Assembly (NCBI GenBank): GCA_023422555.1
Contig: JAFAGQ010000020.1
Span: forward strand, 1-6,970
Direction of reading: 5' to 3'
Source of the DNA: Pseudomonadota bacterium
GTDB lineage: Bacteria > Pseudomonadota > Gammaproteobacteria > Burkholderiales > Burkholderiaceae_B
Length of the DNA stretch: 6,970 nt
The notes beneath the pieces were generated by a model. The model had not been told where the DNA came from, did no database searches, and worked only from the letters and a program-made list of their open reading frames with translations. A program made the translations under genes and the position numbers. Of the stretch, positions 6,268 through 6,970 are shown piece by piece; within the stretch, counting starts at the first letter, position 1; every line of letters starts with the position of its first letter.

Positions 6268-6634
6268 ATTTGCGTTTATGGGATAGCGGTCCCTTCTGTT
6301 CAGACAGCCATGCAGCGATATTGACGATATCGGCGGCACCCAGTTTTTTTACTTCATTTGCCATAATCGGATTTTTGCGGACATTGGCAGAATTTGGTGC
6401 GTTATTTACGCCGCGCTGATAACCGGTAAGCGCATGAACCAGGTAATCATCGTGCTGACCAGCCAGTACGGGGTACATTGGCGCGATCGTCTTGTCGCCA
6501 GCGGCGCCGTGACAGGCCACGCAACCGTTTTTCTCGAAGGCAGCCTTGCCCGCAGCAAGATCTGCAGCCTGGGCCGACGCCACGCCGGCGAGTGCACATA
6601 CGGCACCTGACAATAAAATAGAGATGCGTTTCAT
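6266..6634 (-). CDS. Periplasmic monoheme c-type cytochrome (class I, c4/c553-like), second gene of the pair
   Basis: A 122-residue electron carrier. Residues 1-23 form a Sec signal peptide (MKR, hydrophobic core, cleavage after AQA), leaving a mature protein of about 99 residues in the periplasm. Heme is attached at C38-V-A-C41-H42, with His42 as axial ligand; Met91 in NPIMANEVKKL is the likely second ligand. The segment YPVLAGQHDDYLVHALTGYQRG is typical of cytochrome c4-type domains. Known c4 proteins have two such domains in one chain of roughly 190-200 residues, whereas this gene holds only one. A GGGA element six bases upstream supports the ATG. It lies 13 bp after the stop of the other cytochrome gene on the same strand, so the two are surely co-transcribed. 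The likely role is passing electrons to a terminal oxidase; the partner is not visible here. Confidence 0.92.
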   Translation of the reverse strand: MKRISILLSGAVCALAGVASAQAADLAAGKAAFEKNGCVACHGAAGDKTIAPMYPVLAGQHDDYLVHALTGYQRGVNNAPNSANVRKNPIMANEVKKLGAADIVNIAAWLSEQKGPLSHKRK

Positions 6635-6647
6635 ATCAGTTCCCGGA

Positions 6648-6970
6648 TTATTTTACTTGTGAAAAATAGGCTGCGATATCAAGCATATCCTGGTCGGACA
6701 GGCTTTTGGCGATGGCAACCATGGAAGGGAAAGTCCGGGAACCGGATTTATACTCTTTCAATGCCGCTACAATGTAGTCTGCATTCTGGCCCGCAATCAT
6801 GGGAACCCGATAAACCTCCGGAAAACTTGCCCGGTATTCTGGAATACCATGACAGCCAATACACATGGAGATCTTACCTTTTGCAGCCTCGATGTCTCCT
6901 TTGGGAGCCGCAGCTTGCTGGGCAAATACCTGGCCCGAGATGGCACAGGGAACCACGATGGCGAGCGCAG
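6648..6970 (-). CDS. Periplasmic monoheme c-type cytochrome, 5'-truncated by the window edge
   Basis: The frame is open from the window edge to TAA (6650-6648). A GTG at 6956-6954 could be read as a start, but the codons before it continue a hydrophobic stretch (ALAIVVPCAISGQVFAQQ), which is the core and cleavage region of a signal peptide. The true start therefore lies beyond position 6970. The mature part starts near AQQAAAPKGD and carries heme motif CIGCH (C-I-G-C at 6863-6852, His at 6851-6849), then VPMIAGQNADYIVAALKEYKSG, typical of c4-like domains. Met in FPSMVAIAKSL is the probable axial ligand, and the C-terminus is DMLDIAAYFSQVK. It is the promoter-proximal gene of a two-cytochrome operon. 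The two proteins resemble the N- and C-terminal halves of a diheme c4, a probable but unproven relation. Confidence 0.9.
   Translation of the reverse strand, partial: ALAIVVPCAISGQVFAQQAAAPKGDIEAAKGKISMCIGCHGIPEYRASFPEVYRVPMIAGQNADYIVAALKEYKSGSRTFPSMVAIAKSLSDQDMLDIAAYFSQVK

Noticed and set aside
6121..6324. 67-codon plus-strand open frame
   Set aside because: It translates the terminator hairpin and the antisense of the cytochrome C-terminus, and shows no family resemblance.
1..6970. CRISPR arrays, tRNA or rRNA genes, insertion sequences and integrase sites
   Set aside because: I found no regularly spaced repeats, cloverleaf sequences, transposase motifs or terminal inverted repeats; the only repeats are the short ones listed.

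Overview
The window looks like a chromosomal segment from a betaproteobacterium, most likely in Burkholderiales/Alcaligenaceae. The clues are a proteobacterial-type NADP isocitrate dehydrogenase that resembles the Bordetella/Alcaligenes enzymes, a DUF1841 protein (a family I know from betaproteobacteria), and small c-type cytochromes with c4-like sequence. The genus is not fixed by the sequence; Advenella-like bacteria would fit, but that is a guess.

Layout. Positions 1-1053 (minus) hold icd, cut off at its C-terminal end by the window edge. A 177-bp gap (1054-1230) carries the icd ribosome binding site, a probable promoter and a perfect 14-bp palindrome on its -10 region. Positions 1231-5313 (minus) hold one very large gene, a 1360-residue membrane-bound non-ribosomal peptide synthetase of the Pls/PosA type (the epsilon-poly-L-lysine synthetase family). 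A 273-bp divergent intergenic region (5314-5586) follows, with several short palindromes, one touching the synthetase ribosome binding site. Positions 5587-6015 (plus) encode the DUF1841 protein. A 250-bp convergent gap (6016-6265) holds short repeats and a strong bidirectional terminator. Two tandem monoheme c-type cytochrome genes lie on the minus strand (6266-6634 and 6648-6970); the second runs off the window before its start codon.

How the genes relate. icd, DUF1841 and the cytochromes look like ordinary housekeeping or respiratory genes. The exceptional element is the synthetase. It has an adenylation domain, a carrier domain, and then three tandem units, each made of two membrane helices and a left-handed beta-helix (hexapeptide) domain, with no classical condensation or thioesterase domain. 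That architecture is known from enzymes that polymerise a basic amino acid into an isopeptide-linked polycation. The adenylation pocket read by eye (DMEHNGTVSK, with acidic residues at GrsA positions 235 and 239) fits a cationic amino acid. The product is an inference. No exporter, hydrolase, regulator or tailoring gene lies beside it here, so it appears to act as a single-gene system. It lies upstream of icd on the same strand with no convincing terminator between them.
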